A stretch of 64,000 nucleotides of DNA from Hormiphora californensis (Eukaryota; Ctenophora; Tentaculata; Cydippida; Pleurobrachiidae). The notes below the pieces were generated by a model. The model made no database searches. It was not told the DNA's origin and worked only from the letters and a program-made list of their open reading frames with translations. Of the stretch, positions 9,726-21,334 are shown piece after piece. A program made the translations under genes and the position numbers. Position 1 is the stretch's first letter. Each line of letters begins with the position of its first letter. The stretch lies in NCBI GenBank assembly GCA_020137815.1, contig CM035358.1, positions 6,274,344 through 6,338,343 on the forward strand. The letters are read 5' to 3'.

Positions 9726-12274
9726 GTCTAAACTCTCTTCCTTACTCCCCTTTTCACCCTACTAGATAGAGTAAACCTGTCTCTCAGCTTGCACACAGTG
9801 GTAGAGTGGTAGTAGTATGATAATTGGGTTAAACAGCAGTTGGAACTCTGCTGAGTTAGTAATACAGGCCTATCACATGTGGCAAATACATGACCTCATC
9901 TGAAGGCAGGGTGTTGAAAAAGGGGCCAATGGTTTGGATGAAAAACCAGCTGTGACGAAGTATCCTCTTTCGGGCTCTTTGGAAATATATCGTGAATAGG
10001 AGTGTAATGGGATTATGGGTACTGGACGACTAAAAAACCAAGGACTATATAAACAATTTCCGAGCTGTCAGGCCAATGCTCTGACCACAGTTCTCTCGCC
10101 AATGCTCTGACAATCTCCGGATGTGACCAGGACTATAGTATAATTTACAACAGTTAGACATTCGAGTTATACATGCACATGCACTAGTAGCCCGTCCCCA
10201 GAGGAACGCGTTTTTAAAGGTCGCCGCAGGAGCATAATAAAAATGTGATCCTGCGTGATCATCACGCACAGAGCTCGCACAGAGCTGGAGAAAGATCAGA
10301 GATAGATTAGTCAGAGAGAAGGAGTTTTGAAAATGGAGAGAATCATGCACTAATCCGCCTCGTGAGGTGCTTGAAAAAGGCCATGCATTCCGTTGTCTTG
10401 GTAACGTTCGACCATCAAAGAGTGGCATGCAGAAAGCTTGAAGGAGTATAAACATGAACGGTTGCCGTGCAGGAAGTTTCATGCAGTTGTAGTCCCTGTT
10501 CTGCGAGTGCATTCTTTAAAGTCCCTGCAGGGGAGAATTCCGCGAGTCTTCAAGGAAGCATGTGACATAGAGCAGTGCGCCCCATGGTAGTATATCGCGA
10601 AGGAGACATTGAAAGTAGAATTAAAAACAAACTACAACTGCCAAGAACTGATACGAGGGGGGAATCAAGCATTTCAAGATATGGGCTGATACGAGGGGGC
10701 ATCAAGCACTGAGAGATATGGGCTGATACTGGGGGGGGGGGGCATCAAGCATTTTGAGATATGGGCTGATAGTATCTGAGATCCGGGGGAGGTCTGTGTT
10801 GTACTTGTAGCCTTGCCAAGAACTCTCAGGTGGCTCTGAACTATCCAAGAACTGTTCTGGGGCACATAACATGTAAGCAATAACATGATTTGAAGTGCTG
10901 ATTGCTAAGAAAAAATAAGTATTCCTTTTTCTTAGCACTACTTAGAGGAAGGAATCCGTTGCCTTGCTCGAATAAAACAAGGAATGCATAGCAAGATGGG
11001 GGGGGGGGTGAGCGAACTGGGCCTAAAACAAACTATGCAGCTCCTGAAGACTCAATGAAATATGGGCTATCAAACGTGACTGGAGATAAATGTGAATATT
11101 GAATAATAGGAAGATCTAGGGGCCATTATTTCCTCTCTCTTTCCATCTCCCCCTCCCTTACGTAGTGGCCTTCCATGGCCCCCTTGACTAATAACATGCC
11201 CCCCTGACTAATACTACCCTGCTAAGTAAACATCACATTTTCTTACTTAGTGCAGGAACAGTGCTACATTCATTGCATAAGAAATACATGATACTGAATA
11301 CAATAAGCATACTATTCATTCTCTCCCTGCCTCTCTTTCATTCTCCTTCTATCTCACGCACCGGTGCTGTAGTACTTCCGTCTACCAAATAAAACAGTGT
11401 GAAGTGCCACGACCGCAGAAGTGACACACCATGAAAAAACAAAAATGAACGAATCACGACTAAAGAGAGAGGTATCCAGATAAATAAGAAAGGCCGAAAG
11501 TGTTTCCAAGAAGAAGGAACACCAGTGACACACCAGCAGCAAGTTCATGGCCACAGTGCAGCGTTAGGAAAAGTGGTAATCGGGTTATGTCACATGTCTC
11601 TCTGCTGCATGTGTGTCTCAGCTACACATGCAGTGCAGTATGAGTCATCCTCATGTGCCCAAGTTAGAATCACTAACTAATCTTGTTAGAACTCGCAGAT
11701 TGGAGTTGCATAGAGGAGCTGAGGCGTGGTTCATATCATGCGGCCAAATGAAATGAGCATGCATGATTGGTTGACGGAATAAGAAACTGGGTACTGCTCA
11801 CAGAAGAGCTGCTCCTGAAATAAATCAGGTAGCGATCAAAGCGACAACGTTCATCCGTGATCTGCATTGATCGCGACCTGTGATTCACAGCAACCTCCCT
11901 ATAGGGCCCTGCAGTCCCTATTATAGGGCCTAGGCCAGTATGAAATAGTGAAGATCAGGTTGCCATAGAGACCCCTTTGGAGTAGGTGGGAGGAACAGGC
12001 TGACCGACAAGAAAAAAGCGGAACGAATCATGGTCATTTGTCGAGCAGATATTTGTCGAGCAGATATGCGATCCAGGAAAAGGCCCGAATAACACAATGA
12101 ATATTCTCGGTAGTTATATTCTGATTCAATTCAGTAAACTATTCACTGGTGAAATAAGATGAATATCCTTCTTTGTCTATTTGTCTTCTAAGGCCCATCT
12201 CATGATCGTTGCTCAAAGGACATACCTTTTCTTAATAATTACTTATCCCATTCTCCGTTCGTAGCAACAACCAA
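9726..12274. other. Non-coding stretch with short repeats
   Basis: No gene is supported. It holds an AATGCTCTGAC mini-repeat at 10,065-10,112 and about three tandem units of 'gatacgagggggcatcaagc' type at 10,648-10,775. A 66-codon minus-strand frame at 11,354-11,554 has a hydrophobic middle but no recognisable splice context or family. Confidence 0.5.
10065..10112. repeat. AATGCTCTGAC foldback mini-repeat, copy 2 (short)
   Basis: CTGTCAGGCCAATGCTCTGACCACAGTTCTCTCG followed by a second AATGCTCTGACA; the central part is deleted relative to the copy at 43,779. Confidence 0.7.
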
Positions 12275-12335
12275 GGCGGCGCCAGACCCCGATTTGATTC
12301 TCAGTGCACTCAGATGGGGTCCTCGGCGCCAGGTG
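12275..12335. repeat. GGCGCC palindromic mini-repeat, copy 2
   Basis: GGCGGCGCCAGACCCCGATTTGATTCTCAGTGCACTCAGATGGGGTC..GGCGCCAG: the family unit in reverse orientation relative to the copy at 542. It is followed by three short 'ggttgtatagtaggacgggg' units (12,338-12,390). Confidence 0.75.
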
Positions 12336-12427
12336 GCCGGTTGTATAGTAGGACGGGGTTGTATAGTAGGCGGGGTTGTATAGTAGGACGGGGCATATCA
12401 CGCTATCTTTCAGTGTAGGTACTTGTC

Positions 12428-12733
12428 TTAAAGTGAGAGAGAACAGCAGGGATTTTTACAAAAAGTTATCTGGATACTCCTTGATGGCTAAATAAAACTT
12501 TAGTGAAAACCGCATGTCTCTAGCATGTTTTTGAAAATCGAGCTAACACATGCGAGACGCACCATAATGGGCGCATAATGGGCGTAAATTCATATTGTAC
12601 GCCCATTATGGGCCCATTATGGTGCGTCTCGCATGCTAGAGACATGCGGTTTTCACTAAAGTTTTAGTTAGCCATCAAGGAGTATCCAGATAAATTTTTG
12701 TGAAAATCCCTGCTGTAATTCTCTCTCACTTTA
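12428..12733. repeat. 306-bp foldback element
   Basis: The ends are TTAAAGTGAGAGAGAA and TTCTCTCTCACTTTAA, perfect complements. Both arms continue for about 130 bp (CAGCAGGGATTTTTACAAAAA, AACTTTAGTGAAAACCGCATG, GAGACGCACCATAATGGGC and their complements). The centre is a short AT-rich loop. It has no coding capacity; no clear target duplication is visible beyond a possible TA or TTAA. Confidence 0.8.
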
Positions 12734-13754
12734 ACTCCCAATCGTTTTCTGTTGTCTCTCTACCTCTTTACTACTTCATCTATTATAGACTATAACTGCT
12801 ACCTCCTCTACGCTCTTTCTTCTGAGGCGGGGAATAAGAAATGAAGCCCCCATGGAACGGTCCGCGATAATTGTTATATTTCCATCAACATGCAATGAGT
12901 TCCACGATATAAACGCAGCATGATAACTCGACCACTATAATTCCAAGAAGTACAATTATTGCTCAGTATTATACCAAGCACTATAATAAACGCAGTGCCA
13001 CTATAAACGCAGTAGTACCACTATATTTTAGCAGTACCTTCTTTGCAAATGAGTTTCAGAACCCGCACGGCAGAGAAAACTGCAAGCCAAAAGTGTCCAA
13101 TATTAGATATAATTAAAGGCCTTCTGTGCAGGCAAGTATAAAAACGACCAAAAGCAAGTCACCCAGTTACCGTGAAGCCTCATATTCACAACTTTCGAAC
13201 AATAGGCCCAGTTTTGTAGAAAATGTCAGGCGAGAATAATTAAGAAATTAAGGTGAACTTTTAGAAACGTAGACAGAAAGAACAGAACCACAGCTAAGTA
13301 CAAATTAGAATATGTTAACATGATACTGCTTATAGAATAGGATACTGCTTATAGGTAGAAAGATTAGTCCTGAATAACATGGGAATGACATTTGTAGGAT
13401 AGTGGTCTCTAATAGTATTAAAGACCACCATATCCTCTTGGTAATAAGTAAATAGAGCCTTGTGATCTGATCATAAATAAAGAGAGCTCTGATCATCATA
13501 AAATGGAGAGAGAGATATCATAAAATGAAGAAAGAGCGCGAGAGAGAGAGATATCATTCTCACTGTATGCATACTGCAGCGGCTACGAGCAGTCTATTAT
13601 ATATGCGGCCCGATTTAGCTAACTTGGTTAAGGAATAAGGTCATATTATATATGTTATGGTTGAATATGGTTTGAATATACAAAGAATACCATGTGATCA
13701 GTGTCAGAGTCTGCTTGTTGCCTTCTTCTGCCTGGGCGGTATAATAGCAAACCT
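12734..13754. other. Stretch without a recognised gene
   Basis: AT-rich sequence with scattered short repeats ('ccactataaacgcagtagta' type near 12,960-13,030). No exon could be supported on either strand. Confidence 0.4.
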
Positions 13755-13827
13755 ATCAGAGCATTGGCCTGACCCTATTCTCATTTCTATCAAGCACGAG
13801 AACTGTGGTCAGAGCATTGGCCTGACA
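13755..13827. repeat. AATGCTCTGAC foldback mini-repeat, copy 3
   Basis: TATCAGAGCATTGGCCTGACCC..GCACGAGAACTGTGGTCAGAGCATTGGCCTGACAG: the family unit in reverse orientation, with both terminal copies of the core present. Confidence 0.8.
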
Positions 13828-14007
13828 GAAGCAAACCGGCCATGGTATATTATTGTTGTTAAGAATCTTAATAAGAATAATAGGGCCCTAGATGGGATCT
13901 ATAAAGTTTCTAAGCAAGGGGCCTATATATAAATATCCCACAGGGGGTAAAGCTGCAAATAGGTAAGCTAGGAAAAGAATGATGGTCGAGCCGTAAATAT
14001 TGAATGT

Positions 14008-15581
14008 TTATACAAGGTGGGCCACGGATTGTTGGTCATGGTTAGCGAGGTGGTGCGTCAAAACGGTGATAGTTGTGAGGATAAAAATTATGGGAGCACT
14101 CTGGATCAATTCCTTGGTAACTTTTTCCATAATTTTTTGTCAAAAATTCGAAAATTCATTTTTCATTCCTTCATTCATTTCTCGTTCATTCATGATGTGA
14201 GCATCCTAATTTTCCATCATTGTGCTATTTTTCTTTGGCTTGAATTTATCTTTCCAATGAGCACCATGAAAATGAAATTGAAGCACCAGGTCACTCAGCA
14301 GTTGAGAAAATGTTCATGCATGATTTTGGTTCTTTTTGCGACTTTCAAACAGCTGTATCACAGCTACCTTTCGTTCAATCTTCTTAAAACTTTGGGAAAA
14401 CATTAGATAAGCAAAGATCTTTGCTCACAAGAAAAATCAAGGCCAAAGGTCAAAGTCCATTTTTCATTTTTGTTAGTTCATTCCGTTCATTCAGGAACCA
14501 ACATCCCTAAAGTGATGAAAAGGTTTGGGTTTTGTTTGGCCCATGTCCTGCAATGACAGAGAGGTGTAATAGCGTGTTTCCGGGCTAGTTTGTGGGTGTC
14601 CATGTGATCATGATGATATCTGACACCTTTTCTGAGCCATAATTAAGGGATTTTCTCAAATTCAAGCATGTAACTTGGTTTTTCTGCCATTAGTACCGTG
14701 CAGCAATGTTATGAGATCTCATAACACCTCAAAAATGATGATTAGCTAAATGAAATGAGTTGATTTATGATTGAAAAGATTAAAACCGATGTCAAATTGA
14801 ACGAAACGAACAATTACATCATAAATCAACTCATTTCATTGAGCTAATCATCATTTTTGAGGTGTTATGAGATCTCATAACAATGTTGCACGGTACTAAT
14901 CGCAGAAAAACCAAGTTACATGCTTGAATTTGAGAAAATCCCTTAATCATGGCTCAGAAAAGGTGTCAGATATCATCATGATCACATGGACACCCATAAA
15001 CTAGCCCGGAAACACGCTATTACAGCTCTCTGTCATCGCAGGACATGGGCCAAACAAAACCCAAACCTTTTCATCACTTTAGGGATGTTGGTTCCTGAAT
15101 GAACGGAATGAACTAACAAAAATGAAAAATGAACTTTGACCTTTGGCCTTGATTTTTCTTGTGAGCAAAGATCTTTGCTTATCTAATGTTTTCCCAAAGT
15201 TTTAAGAAGATTGAACGAAAGGTAGCTGTGATACAGCTGTTTGAAAGTCGCAAAAAGAGCCAAAATCATTCATGAACATTTTCTCAACTGCTGAGTGACC
15301 TGGTGCTTCAATTTCATTTTCATGGTGCTCATTGGAAAGATAAATTCAAGCCAAAGAAAAATAGCATAATGATGGAAAATTAGGATGCTCACATCATGAA
15401 TGAACGAGAAATGAATGAAGGAATGAAAAATGAATTTTCGAATTTTTGACAAAAAAATATGGAAAAAGTTACCAAGGAATTGATCCAGAGTGCTCCCATA
15501 ATTTTTATTCTCACAACTATCACCGTTTTGACGCACCACCTCGCTAACCATGACCAACAATCCGTGGCCCACCTTGTATAA
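14008..15581. repeat. 1.57-kb near-perfect inverted repeat (giant foldback)
   Basis: The left arm (14,008-about 14,773) starts TTATACAAGGTGGGCCACGG and the right arm (about 14,818-15,581) ends with its exact complement. The arms are about 765 bp each with only scattered differences and a loop of about 45 bp. The same 100-plus codon frame appears on the plus strand of the left arm and on the minus strand of the right arm, as expected from the symmetry. It is rich in Phe/Ile/His and matches no family I know, so I do not call it a gene. It could be a foldback transposon, a recent inverted duplication or an assembly palindrome. Confidence 0.9.
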
Positions 15582-15649
15582 GGGTAAGACGGCTAATGAA
15601 ATACATAGGTCGAAGAAAATAATAATATGTTATATGGCCGGATAAATTA

Positions 15650-15653
<4 letters not shown>

Positions 15654-15718
<65 letters not shown>

Positions 15719-15730
15719 CTTTTTCACTCC

Positions 15731-15826
<96 letters not shown>
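15654..15826. repeat. (CT)n microsatellite
   Basis: About 170 bp of CT repeat with a short TTTTCAC interruption near 15,720. It begins 70 bp outside the giant inverted repeat. Confidence 0.9.
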
Positions 15827-15827
<1 letters not shown>

Positions 15828-15871
15828 CCTGTCTTATTAAAACAGCTCATTGTGGCGTCGAAACAATGATC

Positions 15872-15932
15872 TTTGGTGGTTCCTGACAGAATTATGAGAC
15901 TCCTAATTCTGTCAGGACCCCCGAACCACCAA
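15872..15932. repeat. Short hairpin
   Basis: TGGTGGTTCCTGACAGAATTA..GAGACTCC..TAATTCTGTCAGGA and GAACCACCA form a roughly 26-bp stem. No coding content is seen. Confidence 0.7.
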
Positions 15933-16622
15933 TAGGAGCACGGTATCCACACAAGACGGCGCAGTGCACAGGACTAGGGACCACTGAAGATGAAACATCT
16001 AGAAAACGGCAAATTTTATATCGTCCCAAAGGTTTTTTTTAAATAAATAATTAGATAGACTACTGATCCGGTAATTATAAACGAACAAAGATCCTACAGT
16101 ATGATAATATAATAGCTTTAAAAATAAGAGAACGCGTATTTTATAATAGCATTGGCCATCATGTCTTTTTCTCTTTCTCTCCCTCTCTCACTCGTCTATT
16201 TTTCTCACTTAATTCGCCTTCAAAAATATATTTTTAGGCATAATTATGACAAATGAATTATTTCAATGCAACATCTAGTAGGAGAACTATTTAATTTCTT
16301 CAACATAGGTACTACATAATGATAGCACAATAGCACAGCGTGAAATAATTTCCCGCCATATTTTGTAGCCTAGATGGCGCTATATCTATACAGGATGGTG
16401 GCAACGCCCCCTCATTGTTCTGTTGCCAAGCAATATAATACTTGGCCGTGATCTGATTTACAATGGATTAGACAAGCATATCAAATGGAATTGGGAGAAC
16501 AACAGATCAGCCACCGGAGAGACCAATATCTGATGGTGGTAGTAAGCTAATTCATTTACAGATCCATGGTAGGCCACGGCCACCATGCAATGGGATGATA
16601 GAGAGGGAGGGATAAAGAGAGG

Positions 16623-16671
<49 letters not shown>

Positions 16672-18108
16672 CGAGGTCTTTACTTCATAACATGATCGGC
16701 AAGCTTCATTATATGAAAAGGAGCTCAGTATTATTGGGCGGGGCGGGCAGAACTTGTGTGTGGCTCTAAAGAGATCCCCTCTCTCACCAGCATAACAAGA
16801 GGTCTAATGGACTATGGGAATGCCAAAAATACGAAATAGGCCCCTGCATGCAGACTTTGACAAGCTATACTGATATCAGAATATTCAGTAGTTACAACAA
16901 GAATCTAAATGGGGAATTTATTTATTATATTTCCACGAATTTATATCGAGGGAGACATGCCACTATTCATATTCCTATTAGACATGGTAATTCAGACCAG
17001 AATTTAGTCTAACGTGAACATAGACAAACGAACTTTTCACAACCGATCTCGGTCGTTTAAGCCAGTCGCTGCAGCGACGAATTGGTCGGAACCAATAGTT
17101 GTGCCTTCCACGCTATAGTTCATTACATGGAAATAGTTGTATCGCAGATCGGTAGTTGTGTGGCTCACACTGCATTTCATGAAGCGCTCTGTGAGGGTTT
17201 ATAGGTAGATCAGATCGGTAGCCGATGATTGTTTTGAGCAAGAATCAACGCTTCGTTTCAGGAATACTAGATGGAGTGGATGAAGACATGACACACCCGG
17301 GTAGTCCCTAGAACATGAACAGGGACACCCGGGTAGTCCCTAGAACAGGATTCTCATACCCAGGCACTCTTGCTTTAGAAGAAGAAGACGCGACAGTTCG
17401 ACTACGCGATAATTACGACCGGGTAATTGGGCATTGGGCATCCTTCACTAGGAGATCGCTGTATCCGAACCCCCATCCCATATCTACAAGACTTCCCTTT
17501 TTTCACGACATCGCATGGTTATTTCTCTACCTATATGCTATGGATCCTCTACCATATGTCTATTGGATATTACAACTAAGGATTTGAGTCACCTGACACT
17601 GTGTCCGTGAACAATTTAACACTAAAGATCATATCCCTGCCGAAGGAGCAATATCTTGAAGATCAGCGATACAAAAAACTGTGTACATACAGAAACTACT
17701 ATAATATCAGCTCGCTACCTGTCTGATATCCCAGCCTCATCAAGATGTCACAGAGAAAGAAATGAGTTGGCAAAGACCCAACCTTTTCCCGCCATCCCTC
17801 AAGGGGTGGGGGGGGGGGTGAGACAAGTGGTGAGGGGGCCGGCCACTTTTCACGGTGGGAAAAAACAACAAAGTAGTGGCGGGGGACTTCACATGTCATC
17901 GGGATGTCAGAGAGAGAGAGAAAGAGGGAGAGAAGGAGTGGGAGAGAGAGGGATAGAGGGAGCGGCGAGAGAGAGAAAAAAGAGAGTGTGTGTATGTTCC
18001 TACCACGTACTGGGCCACGCACTTCCACCTACTTGTATCCCCCTTTTTTCATGTGTCCCCTTTTTGTTGGTGAGATCCCATACAAAGGACTATCCCATGT
18101 AAATGAAG
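15933..18108. other. Stretch without a recognised gene
   Basis: Contains a GA microsatellite (16,625-16,670), a 37-bp tandem pair 'cacccgggtagtccctagaa' (17,296-17,352) and a GA-rich patch at 17,910-17,985. No exon could be supported. Confidence 0.5.
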
Positions 18109-18302
18109 TATGAACGTTTGTAGACTGGCGCGTTATGAAGTTGGCTGTTCCCAGCGCGAGCTGGGGACAGCCAACTGGAGTTTAATCGCCCGGCAGGGCG
18201 ATTAAACTGGTTTAAATCCCGACTCCGATCCCGAGGCGCCAGCCGAGGGTGAGGGGGAGGTGATTTAAACCTATAACGCGATAGGCTAACTAACGTTCAT
18301 AT
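18109..18302. repeat. Compound palindromic element with internal hairpins
   Basis: Three hairpins lie side by side: GTTGGCTGTTCCCAGC with its complement GCTGGGGACAGCCAAC, AGTTTAATCGCCC with GGGCGATTAAACT, and GGTTTAAAT with ATTTAAACC. The outer flanks GAACGTTTG..GGCGCGTTAT and ATAACGCG..AACGTTC also pair. This nested layout suggests a decayed foldback transposon. Confidence 0.6.
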
Positions 18303-18779
18303 TTTATGAAACCCGATAGTAATTACACACAAATAAGAGACACAACACAAGGTGAAACACACTAGAACTGCTGGTAAATAGTCAACAGATACCCTGAAAA
18401 TGTGTGTAGACTTAGTGTCTACTGTTCCTAACATGTTTGAGAAAGAGAGAGAAAGATTAGGGGCAATACACACTGTCAGAGGTAGTGAACAGTAAAAGAG
18501 ACAATGAGAGAGAGAAATGAATGGAATGTGATTCTTTTCACTCCTTATGAGAGAGATAACATTGAAACGTGTTGCAGACATGTTTCCCCTTTCTTTTGTT
18601 GACAGAACTGTGTGTTTACACACATTTTCAATACTTAGAATTTTACACGCATGTTATTCAAATGAAGAGAAACGCGTGAAAAAGGACACTGGCCTGATAA
18701 ATCGCGAGCATGGTGTTAAATCCCCCAGCTAGCAGTTATCATGAGCGCGCAAAATTTTCAAACGACTGATAAATCAACT

Positions 18780-19020
18780 ATCGGGTTTCATAAGACTATA
18801 ATGGCCAACCAACTCCCCCCAATACAAGGAAAATGCCGCCATGAAAAACAGAAAACCCCCGCCAGAGATAGCACCATAGGAAGCCCTTGACAGAGTGAAG
18901 ACAGTGTCTGGAGACGCCGTTTCAAGCACCGATACAGCCGCTCACCACCCCGAGATAAGATCCACCTTATATGCGTCCATCCAATATCAAATATATTGAC
19001 GGGTGACAAGTCCCGAGGCA
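18780..19020. repeat. Dispersed repeat fragment related to 23,866-23,975
   Basis: 'ggcggctgtatcggtgct'-type sequence, the 'aagggcttcctatggtgcta' block and the 'ctatctctggcgggg' block occur here on the minus strand and at 23.9 kb on the plus strand. This is an inverted dispersed copy without a recognised gene. Confidence 0.6.
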
Positions 19021-19077
19021 TCGGGGGAAATTTATCCCCCGGTATAAAATCAGAGTTCGGATAAATCAGGGTCCGAC

Positions 19078-19275
19078 TGTTACAGTGCTGCTTGTAGTCG
19101 TATTACCGTAATGGTAATAGAAATACAGTAAGGAGACGCGCACGTTGCATAACGCACAGCAAAAAGTGCATGTGTTCAGCACGTACTAGCGCCCTGATTG
19201 GCCACGGTTGCGCGTCGTCTTACTGTATCTCAGTTTTCCATTACCGTTTTCCCACTACAAGCGACCGTGTTATAG
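19078..19275. repeat. CTTGTAGTG foldback element, copy 1
   Basis: The left end GCTGCTTGTAGTCG..TACCGTAATGGTAAT..ATACAGTAAG..GACGCGCA pairs with TGCGCGTCGTCTTACTGTAT..CCATTACCG..CCACTACAAGCG. A second member with the same end sequence is at 27,388-27,600. Confidence 0.75.
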
Positions 19276-19917
19276 TTTTTGTTATTTTTTACACTGATTT
19301 GAATAAAAACCCTCCGATGATGGTATGATCTCAGTTAATACCTAATTTATATTTCAGCTAATTCCTTTATTTAGAGCTAGTAGCCCCAACTGAGTAAATT
19401 AATTCCTTTATGATATAGAGCTAGCAGTACAGCTTAATCCCAGCTGAGTAAATTATATAATGTGTTGTATGTGTTGTTGTTGTATGTGCTGTTTTCCGGT
19501 AGAGAGGGACCGAGAGCTAGTCTTTTCAAGACAATAATATAGTGAAAAGGATCACAAAAACAAAAGCTGTTTGTGAAGTAAACAAAGTAGAGGCAGATGA
19601 TCTCGCCATCTCGTAGAGGGAGCTTGTGATGGTCTCTCTCTACCGTAGAGGGAGCTTTAGATGGTCTCTCTAGCGTAGAGGGAGCTTTTAATGGTGCCAT
19701 AGCGCACTGCACCCTTTGTTTTAATAGTACTCTAGAACACAACGTTTGTCTGAGAGAGAGTTTAGTCCTTCAGAAGCCATTATATCTAGTAGTGTGGAAA
19801 GAGAACCATTATCTAATCGTGTGAGAAGGAAAAAGCTTATAGTAGCTTAAAGCTTAGTAAGACTAAAGACACTGTATAACAAAGAAAGCAACGGGCGTGA
19901 TAATGGACCGCTAGAAA

Positions 19918-19925
19918 TATAAAAG
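19918..19925 (+). promoter_or_regulatory. TATA box of the SRCR gene
   Basis: TATAAAAG lies 47 bp before the ATG at 19,972. A plausible initiator (ctcacacc) follows about 28 bp later, leaving a 5' UTR of roughly 20-25 bases. Confidence 0.6.
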
Positions 19926-19971
19926 GAGGCTGAAGTTAGCTTAATACTCACACCAGAACTATATCGAGGCC

Positions 19972-21237
19972 ATGTTCACTCAACTACTGACAACTGCAGC
20001 AGCACTCCTTCTCCTTGGAGCTGGACCCGTCCATGCGGATTACATTCGATGGGCCGGCCTGGCTCGGACCGTGGGCAACAACACCCGTCTTGGATACTCC
20101 TGGGGTACAGTCGTGGTCTCCGCTCGGGGTAACAGCCTGAATACAACAACCGGATTGGTATGTGACGACTATATGGATAGCAATACCGCAGATTTCCTTT
20201 GCCGGGCTGCTGGGTTCCCTCACGGCCAGGAATTCTGGACCAACAATGATGAATCTTACTATAATGGTAACAGGATTTCCAGTTCCGCTTTCTACAAAAA
20301 ATACAACGGATCCTTCGCTTTGGACAACTTCCGATGCCCCGCTGGAGCACAACGACTTGATGACTGCTACCGCCTCCCTGTTGGCACTCACAACTGCGGT
20401 TATTCCGAGGGAGTGGTGGTCAAATGCCGAACTGAAGCCCGGGGAGTGGACCTCGACAACTTTGGTGTTCAAATGCAAAAGGGAAGCGGTATCCTCTCAA
20501 ACAACGGTACTGTCGTGCTTAATGGAACGTACGGGAGCAGCGGACTGGTTTGTGCTGAGGGAATCAACCAGAGGACAGCTGAGGTCCTTTGTAACGACGC
20601 TGGATACGATTATCTGGTGGGTTACAACACCACTAAAGATATTAGCAGCAGCAGCAAGCTCGACTGTGATACGATGAGGGGACGAAACATGTCCGTGATC
20701 GCTGAGAATCTCAGTTGTCCCTCCAACGCTACAGATCTCGGAGATTGTTCTGCCTCCATGGCTAACGGGACCTGTGATGCTGACACCGCCCTTTGGCTGT
20801 CCTGTACCAATGATGATTCTGAGCATTGGGAACTTGCTAATATCACCCTGGCCCGCAATGAGGCTGGACACCACGAGAGAAGCGACCTGAGGACTGGAGA
20901 TAACTTCGGAACCGTCCTGGTTACTGTCAGGAACACCCGGACAGGAGAGGAGAGAACTGGATTCACTCCCTACAGCTACAGCTCTTATACCCGATCATCC
21001 ATGTGCTACAACACTGGAAACACCAACAGGTACCCTAGCTACAGGAGAACTGGCCAGATCAGTGACAGTTCCAACACCAAAGTGTCCTGTGCGTACACCA
21101 TTGAGAACGAGTTGAACTTCGTTCTGTCCTATCTGTGGTGCCCAGGATATTACATGAGCCTCTCCCGCTGCAACTTCAACTTGGCCCCTGAGGGATACAA
21201 CCCAGGCAGCGATAATGCCTTCTGGCTAAACTGTTAA
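19972..21237 (+). CDS. Secreted three-domain SRCR protein (intronless)
   Basis: A 421-residue protein in one uninterrupted exon. Residues 1-22 form a classical signal peptide ending PVHA. Three scavenger-receptor cysteine-rich-like domains follow: about 26-152, 160-278 and 287-421. Domain 1 shows the family pattern well (GLVCDDYMDSNTADFLCRAAGF, then NFRCP, DDCYR and a closing KC), domain 2 less so (GLVCAEG, AEVLCNDAGY, LSCPS, LGDC), and domain 3 is divergent. The last residue is the final domain cysteine, so there is no membrane anchor. About ten N-X-S/T sites are visible. SRCR domains bind proteins and microbial surfaces; a role in recognition or adhesion is inferred from the family. A TATA box precedes it and an ATTAAA signal follows at 21,329. 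The absence of introns, unlike most neighbours, could mean retroposition or simply a compact gene. Confidence 0.85.
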   Translation: MFTQLLTTAAALLLLGAGPVHADYIRWAGLARTVGNNTRLGYSWGTVVVSARGNSLNTTTGLVCDDYMDSNTADFLCRAAGFPHGQEFWTNNDESYYNGNRISSSAFYKKYNGSFALDNFRCPAGAQRLDDCYRLPVGTHNCGYSEGVVVKCRTEARGVDLDNFGVQMQKGSGILSNNGTVVLNGTYGSSGLVCAEGINQRTAEVLCNDAGYDYLVGYNTTKDISSSSKLDCDTMRGRNMSVIAENLSCPSNATDLGDCSASMANGTCDADTALWLSCTNDDSEHWELANITLARNEAGHHERSDLRTGDNFGTVLVTVRNTRTGEERTGFTPYSYSSYTRSSMCYNTGNTNRYPSYRRTGQISDSSNTKVSCAYTIENELNFVLSYLWCPGYYMSLSRCNFNLAPEGYNPGSDNAFWLNC

Positions 21238-21328
21238 ATAGAGGATGATATCGGTCATCAAAGTAGAGAGAAAGAACTGTTTTTCTGAGAGGTTTTAGTT
21301 TTAAAAAAATGTGAAATGTTTAGTTTGA

Positions 21329-21334
21329 ATTAAA
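21329..21334 (+). promoter_or_regulatory. Polyadenylation signal of the SRCR gene
   Basis: ATTAAA lies 92 bp after the stop codon, in an AT-rich 3' region, the first such hexamer downstream. Confidence 0.45.

Noticed and set aside
11354-11554. Hydrophobic minus-strand frame as missing first exon of the transporter
   Set aside because: It lacks the residues expected of the first SLC5 helices and has no in-phase donor.
14017-15572. 100-129-codon frames on both strands
   Set aside because: They are the two mirror copies of one frame created by the giant inverted repeat, with no recognisable family and biased composition.
18180-18240. Possible tRNA (TTTAAATCCCGACTCCGATCC)
   Set aside because: No cloverleaf could be drawn; the sequence belongs to a foldback element.
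20162-20966. Alternative frames over the SRCR gene on both strands
   Set aside because: Shadows of the real 421-codon frame, which has a signal peptide and conserved cysteines.
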